Shown: positions 61,012 to 64,000 of the stretch, in pieces | Numbering within the stretch: position 1 is the stretch's first letter | How the letters are laid out: every line of letters starts with the position of its first letter | Origin: Mesorhizobium sp. M2A.F.Ca.ET.046.03.2.1 | GTDB taxonomy: Bacteria > Pseudomonadota > Alphaproteobacteria > Rhizobiales > Rhizobiaceae | Direction of reading: 5' to 3' | DNA length: 64,000 nt | NCBI RefSeq assembly: GCF_003952425.1 | Contig: NZ_CP034449.1 | Location: 2,976,001 to 3,040,000 of the forward strand | Translations under genes and position numbers: made by a program | The notes under the pieces: generated by a model | Database searches by the model: none | Seen by the model: the letters and a program-made list of their open reading frames with translations, nothing else | What the model was told of the DNA's origin: nothing

Positions 61012-61872
61012 CTATGCGGACTTGCGCTTCGGCGCGGCCTTGGCCTTCGTTCGTTTCGCCGGCGCTTTGGACGATGCCTTGCCGGCTTTGCCGTCGTCGG
61101 CGTTGAGGCTCTTCTTCAGCGCGTCGAACAGGTTAACGACATTGGACGGTTTCGGCGATGCCTTGGCCTTCGGCGCTTTTCTCCCGGCCTTCCTGGAGCG
61201 GACCAGCTCGAGCAGCGATTCCTCGTAGCGATCCCTGAACTTTGCAGGGTCGAACTTCGCTTTCCTCTTGTCTATGATAGTCTCGGCCAGCCCGACCATC
61301 TCGCCGTCCAGCTTCGCGGACTGGATATCGGCGAAGATCTGGGATGCTTCGCGCACCGTGTCTCCGTAGCGCAGCGTCGTCAGCAGCATGCCTTTGCCGA
61401 ACGGCTCGATCATCGCCGGGCGTTCGCGCTGATAAAGCACGATGCTCGCGAGGCCGGCCATCTTCTTCTCGGCCAACGCATCGCGAATGACGGCGAAGGC
61501 CTCCTGCGAAACCTTGTCTGCCGGCGAGACATAATAGGGCGTGTCGAGATAGACCTGATCGATCGAAGCCTTGTCGACAAAGCCGTCGAGATCAAGCGTG
61601 TGCGAGGATTCGATCTGCACCGCCTCGATATCCTCGTCCTCGATGCGGATGAAGTCGTCCTTGCCGACCTCGAAACCCCTGACCTCCTCATCCTCTTCCA
61701 GCGGTTTTTGGCTTTTCTGGTCGACATAGACACGCCGGACCCTGTTGCCGGTCTTGCGGTTGAGGATGTGGAAGGACACCTTTTCGGCGTGGGTGACGAC
61801 GTTGCTCAGTTGGATGGCGCAGGTGACCAGTGAAAGCTTGAGATAACCGCTCCAGGCGGGGCGCGGCGCCAT
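61012..61872 (-). CDS. ku: Ku protein (NHEJ end-binding)
   Basis: 286 aa from ATG 61872, with AAGGAG upstream. Full bacterial Ku core: MAPRPAWSGYLKLSLVTCAIQLSNVV, VSFHILNRKTGNRVRRVYVDQ, then LDGFVDKASIDQVYLDTPYYVSP and MLLTTLRYGDTVR. The C-terminal 60 residues are a Lys/Ala-rich tail that binds DNA in related proteins. It threads onto broken ends and recruits LigD. A GGAAC-N17-CGTT promoter lies 46 bp upstream of the start codon. Confidence 0.96.
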   Translation of the reverse strand: MAPRPAWSGYLKLSLVTCAIQLSNVVTHAEKVSFHILNRKTGNRVRRVYVDQKSQKPLEEDEEVRGFEVGKDDFIRIEDEDIEAVQIESSHTLDLDGFVDKASIDQVYLDTPYYVSPADKVSQEAFAVIRDALAEKKMAGLASIVLYQRERPAMIEPFGKGMLLTTLRYGDTVREASQIFADIQSAKLDGEMVGLAETIIDKRKAKFDPAKFRDRYEESLLELVRSRKAGRKAPKAKASPKPSNVVNLFDALKKSLNADDGKAGKASSKAPAKRTKAKAAPKRKSA

Positions 61873-61917
61873 GACGAACACTCCTTGCAGCATCGGGGGC
61901 AACATCGGACAAACCGA

Positions 61918-61943
61918 AACGGCCGGAACGCCGCTTCGGTTCC
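61918..61943 (-). promoter_or_regulatory. EcfG-type promoter of ku-ligD
   Basis: On the minus strand GGAAC (61943-61939), 17 bp, CGTT (61921-61918). This matches the consensus used by the general stress sigma factor of alphaproteobacteria. Confidence 0.7.
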
Positions 61944-61979
61944 CGGGGACGGGAAGGCCGACGCCATGCGCCGGCCTTA

Positions 61980-62492
61980 TCAGCAGCTACTCGGCCGCCT
62001 GCAGTTGACCTTGCTTTCGGCGATCTCGGTGAGCTTGCGGTCGGTCGCCTCTTCTTCCTTGAGGTTCTTGGCCAGCACATTGGCACAATCGCTGCGGCCG
62101 AGCTGCTTGGCCCACGCGATCAGCGTGCCGTAGCGCGTTATCTCATAGTGCTCGACGGCCTGCGCCGAGGCGATCAACGCGGCATCGAGGACCTCCTTGT
62201 CGTCGACATCGCCGCTCACCTCGTCGGCCTCCGCGAGGATGCCGTCGATGGCCGGGCAGTTGACGGTCTTGGCCTTGACGCCATGCAGCTCGAACACCTG
62301 CTCGACCCGCTCGATGTGACCCTTGGTCTGCGTGAGATGCTTCTCAAAGCCGGCTTTCAATTGCGGATCGGTCGCCTTGTCGATCATCTTCGGCAGCGAT
62401 TTTTCGATCTCCTTCTCGGCATAATAGATGTCGCGCAGCGTGTGGATGAAGAGATCGTCCAGCGTCTTGATGTCTTTCGAAAAGAAGCCCAT
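61980..62492 (-). CDS. DUF892 (YciE-like) ferritin-fold stress protein
   Basis: 170 aa. Begins MGFFSKDIKTLDDLFIHTLRDIYYAEKEIEKSLPKMIDKATD, the DUF892 signature; helices with E and EXXH-type residues (HIERVEQVFELHG, AVEHYEITRYGTLIAWAKQLG) form a four-helix, ferritin-like bundle. YciE-type proteins are stress-induced, and the GGAAC-N16-CGTT promoter upstream agrees with this. It lies directly upstream of ku on the same strand but has its own promoter. Confidence 0.9.
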   Translation of the reverse strand: MGFFSKDIKTLDDLFIHTLRDIYYAEKEIEKSLPKMIDKATDPQLKAGFEKHLTQTKGHIERVEQVFELHGVKAKTVNCPAIDGILAEADEVSGDVDDKEVLDAALIASAQAVEHYEITRYGTLIAWAKQLGRSDCANVLAKNLKEEEATDRKLTEIAESKVNCRRPSSC

Positions 62493-62582
62493 GGCGGTTG
62501 CCTTTCCATGTTTCGCATTGTCGGGAAGTTGCGCGGCGGACAGCCGTCAACATGGCCGGGTTCATCCCGGCCCTTGCGGATC

Positions 62583-62607
62583 AACGTCGTCTTCCGGGAC
62601 AGGTTCC
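62583..62607 (-). promoter_or_regulatory. EcfG-type promoter of the DUF892 gene
   Basis: On the minus strand GGAAC (62607-62603), 16 bp, CGTT (62586-62583), about 90 bp before the start codon. Confidence 0.7.
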
Positions 62608-62889
62608 TGTCCGCCCGGACCCGCGAAAGGAAATTTCCTGCCGTCGGACGAAGGTGAAACGGAAGCGCGGCCAAGCGACATCGGAACGAAACATATGTGA
62701 TGCAAAAGTCACACGACGCGGAAAGGCGACGAAAGGCACCGAAACACCGCGAATCAGCCGCAATCCGGCCACGATGCAACGAGTTTCGGACCAGAAATTA
62801 ACATCACGTTCACCGACTATTCACGCCTCGACGCTATGCTCTCGAACAATTCGGACGGGACATCCGAAAGCGGGACAGGGACAGTTAAA
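62608..62889. other. Intergenic region between DUF892 gene and small ORFs
   Basis: 282 bp. No protein-coding frame with a good start. An isolated GGAAC at about 62684 has no CGTT partner at the right distance. It should contain the promoter of the small ORF at 62890. Confidence 0.4.
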
Positions 62890-63036
62890 ATGAACTTCTG
62901 GAACCACATTACAGGCTACGCCGCCGCCATTCGCGAATTCGTTGCGCCGACCTACCGGCCGGAGCGCTATTACATGCGCGGCCCGGGGCCGGCCTGCGCG
63001 CGCCGCGGCAATTCGCTGGGCGTCGGCGCGAACTGA
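62890..63036 (+). CDS. Small hypothetical protein (48 aa)
   Basis: ATG 62890 follows GGGACAGGGACAGTTAAA, which can act as ribosome-binding site. The sequence is basic and Pro/Tyr/Arg-rich at the end (PTYRPERYYMRGPGPACARRGNSLG). No TM or known motif. Length and start signal make it plausible, but coding is not certain. Confidence 0.4.
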   Translation: MNFWNHITGYAAAIREFVAPTYRPERYYMRGPGPACARRGNSLGVGAN

Positions 63037-63038
63037 TC

Positions 63039-63164
63039 ATGACCCGGCTACGCGCCCACCACAGCCGCATCTGCCGGCCGGCCGCCGACCAGCGCGCCAC
63101 CACCTATCGCGTCGAGCGCCTTGTGCTCGCCGCCAACTGGCGTGCGACAACGCCGCGACTTTGA
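63039..63164 (+). CDS. Very small hypothetical ORF (41 aa)
   Basis: ATG 63039 lies just after the stop of the previous small ORF. The product is Arg-rich and His/Cys-containing at the N-terminus (MTRLRAHHSRICRP) with RVERLVLAANWR later. No family or ribosome-binding site of note; it may not be translated. Confidence 0.25.
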   Translation: MTRLRAHHSRICRPAADQRATTYRVERLVLAANWRATTPRL

Positions 63165-63216
63165 CGCCGCCGCCGGCCGGCTTAATGTCTAATGACATTA
63201 AGCAGCCGGGGCCGCC

Positions 63217-63663
63217 ATGACCGACCTGCCCAAAAGTCCCACCTTACCGCGCCAAACCTATGACGCCCGGCAGCCGCTGATCGTCTTTGACGGCGTCTGT
63301 GTGTTCTGCTCGGGCTTCGTCCAACTCGTCCTGAAACTCGACCGGGAAAAACGCTTCCGCTTCGCCACGGCGCAATCGCCGCTCGGCGAGTCGCTGTTTC
63401 ACCGGCACGGCCTGCCGACCGACGATTACGACAGCAACCTCGCCATCATCGACGGCGCCCCCTTCACCAAACTCGACAGTTTCGTCGCGGTCATGGCCGC
63501 GCTCGGCTGGCCATGGCGCGCGGCCAAGACGCTGCTCATCCTGCCGCGACCGTTGCGCGACTGGCTCTACGACCGCGTCGCCAGGAATCGCTACGCGCTG
63601 TTCGGCCGCAAGGACAGCTGCGAGATACCATCTGCCGAGTTGCGGGAGCGGTTGATCGGCTAA
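63217..63663 (+). CDS. DCC-family thiol-disulfide oxidoreductase (DUF393)
   Basis: 148 aa. The family motif DGVCVFC (DxxCxxC, residues 25-31) is followed by the thioredoxin-like pattern with RFRFATAQSPLGE and SNLAIIDGAPFTKLDSFVAVMAALGWPWRA, and the C-terminal NRYALFGRKDSCEIP. Soluble, predicted redox enzyme; physiological partner unknown. A RIME-like element begins at its stop codon. Confidence 0.92.
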   Translation: MTDLPKSPTLPRQTYDARQPLIVFDGVCVFCSGFVQLVLKLDREKRFRFATAQSPLGESLFHRHGLPTDDYDSNLAIIDGAPFTKLDSFVAVMAALGWPWRAAKTLLILPRPLRDWLYDRVARNRYALFGRKDSCEIPSAELRERLIG

Positions 63664-63767
63664 AGCGCGTCGCGATCTTTCAGATTCGCTCCATGCGCTT
63701 TAGGTTTTTTGATTTTACGCATGTCTTTATCCCGATACCGGTTCCCACTTTCGGGAGACATGCTTTA
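63662..63767. repeat. RIME-like element, second subtype
   Basis: TAAAGCGCG...CATGCGCTTTA hairpin followed by CATGTCTTTATCCCGATACCGG and TTCCCACTTTCGGGAGACATG. Related to 57315-57416. Confidence 0.8.
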
Positions 63768-63798
63768 AGATCGGCGGGGTGGCCGGGCTGATCGTGCG

Positions 63799-64000
63799 CT
63801 ATCGCGGCTGGCTCGAGCCGGCGCACGGTTCGAGCACGGTGGGTTCGCCGGCCGTCCCGCCCAGCTCTCGGCAACCCATGACCGTGCACAGCGTCCAGCC
63901 TTCCCCGGTGGCGCCCGACGCCGCGAGCACCAGACGCGGCTGGGGTCCGAGACGCGGCTGATAGACCCACCAGCCTTCCCGCAGCACCGAGCCCTCGGGC
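63799..64000 (-). CDS. C-terminal part of an unidentified protein (cut by window edge)
   Basis: The frame enters from the right edge and stops at TAG 63799-63801, giving the last 66 residues. Trp-, Gly- and Pro-rich (REGWWVYQPRLGPQPRLVLAASGATGEGWTLCTVMGCRELGG) with two Cys in the visible part. It could be the end of a secreted protein. No family is recognised. Confidence 0.5.
   Translation of the reverse strand, partial: PEGSVLREGWWVYQPRLGPQPRLVLAASGATGEGWTLCTVMGCRELGGTAGEPTVLEPCAGSSQPR

Noticed and set aside
59488..61833. 781-codon open frame antisense to ligD and ku
   Set aside because: It crosses two real genes with conserved active sites and has shadow-like composition.
1..64000. CRISPR arrays, rRNA genes, prophage structural genes
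   Set aside because: No regularly spaced short repeats, rRNA sequence or phage structural proteins were seen on reading the window; the regular repeats found are the intergenic hairpin families.

Overview
The window looks like a chromosome segment of a rhizobial alphaproteobacterium, most probably Mesorhizobium or a close relative. This rests on high GC and codon use, RIME-like intergenic repeats, many palindromic intergenic mosaic repeats, an Irr-type iron operator in front of an mbfA homologue, EcfG-type stress promoters, and protein families typical of the group (malate synthase G, PhoX, CYTH/CHAD, Ku/LigD). The genus is inferred from sequence character, not from a database match.

Layout. 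Positions 1 to about 12,568 form an accessory island of lower and mixed GC. It starts inside a gene cut by the window edge and holds a tightly coupled operon of a membrane-anchored VWA-like protein, a MotA-like channel protein with a long coiled-coil tail and a MotB/OmpA-like protein (ZorAB-like). Then follow a secreted PLD-type nuclease, a ClpP-like periplasmic protein, a membrane DnaJ protein, a GmrSD-like DUF262/DUF1524 protein, an AlbA_2/Schlafen-type protein and a HELVH zincin. The island ends abruptly inside comM (yifB), whose first roughly 30 codons are replaced by foreign sequence.

From 12.6 to 47.3 kb the sequence is mostly core-like chromosome: a TetR-controlled membrane protein, glcB, a hydantoinase-type hyuA, a CDGSH protein, a two-gene ABC-2 transporter, a DUF2156 protein, phoX with a candidate Pho box, PAP2 and EamA genes, a beta-propeller/XRE divergent pair, a CYTH-CHAD operon, a cecR-ybhGFR-like efflux operon behind a 22-bp palindrome, a threonine dehydratase, mbfA behind an ICE box, a TadG-like protein and lepA. 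Two IS481-type insertion sequences sit at 23.9-25.3 kb and 29.3-30.6 kb.

From 47.6 to 49.5 kb there is a small AT-rich insert next to a tRNA-like sequence and a perfect hairpin. It holds a split cytosolic ORF coupled to a 4-TM protein. From 49.7 to 64 kb come membrane proteins, an IS4-type element with a 9-bp target duplication, tandem paralogous secreted proteins around a DUF559 nuclease gene enclosed by inverted repeats, a periplasmic MsrA, DUF1223, an ArsR-controlled NIPSNAP/ABM pair, the NHEJ pair ligD-ku and a DUF892 gene. The last two units each carry a GGAAC-N16/17-CGTT promoter, which suggests general-stress control.

The best candidates for undescribed systems are the VWA-MotA-MotB operon at the left edge and the two-component AT-rich cassette at 48.0-49.5 kb. 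Both have the architecture of phage-defence modules, but that role is inference.
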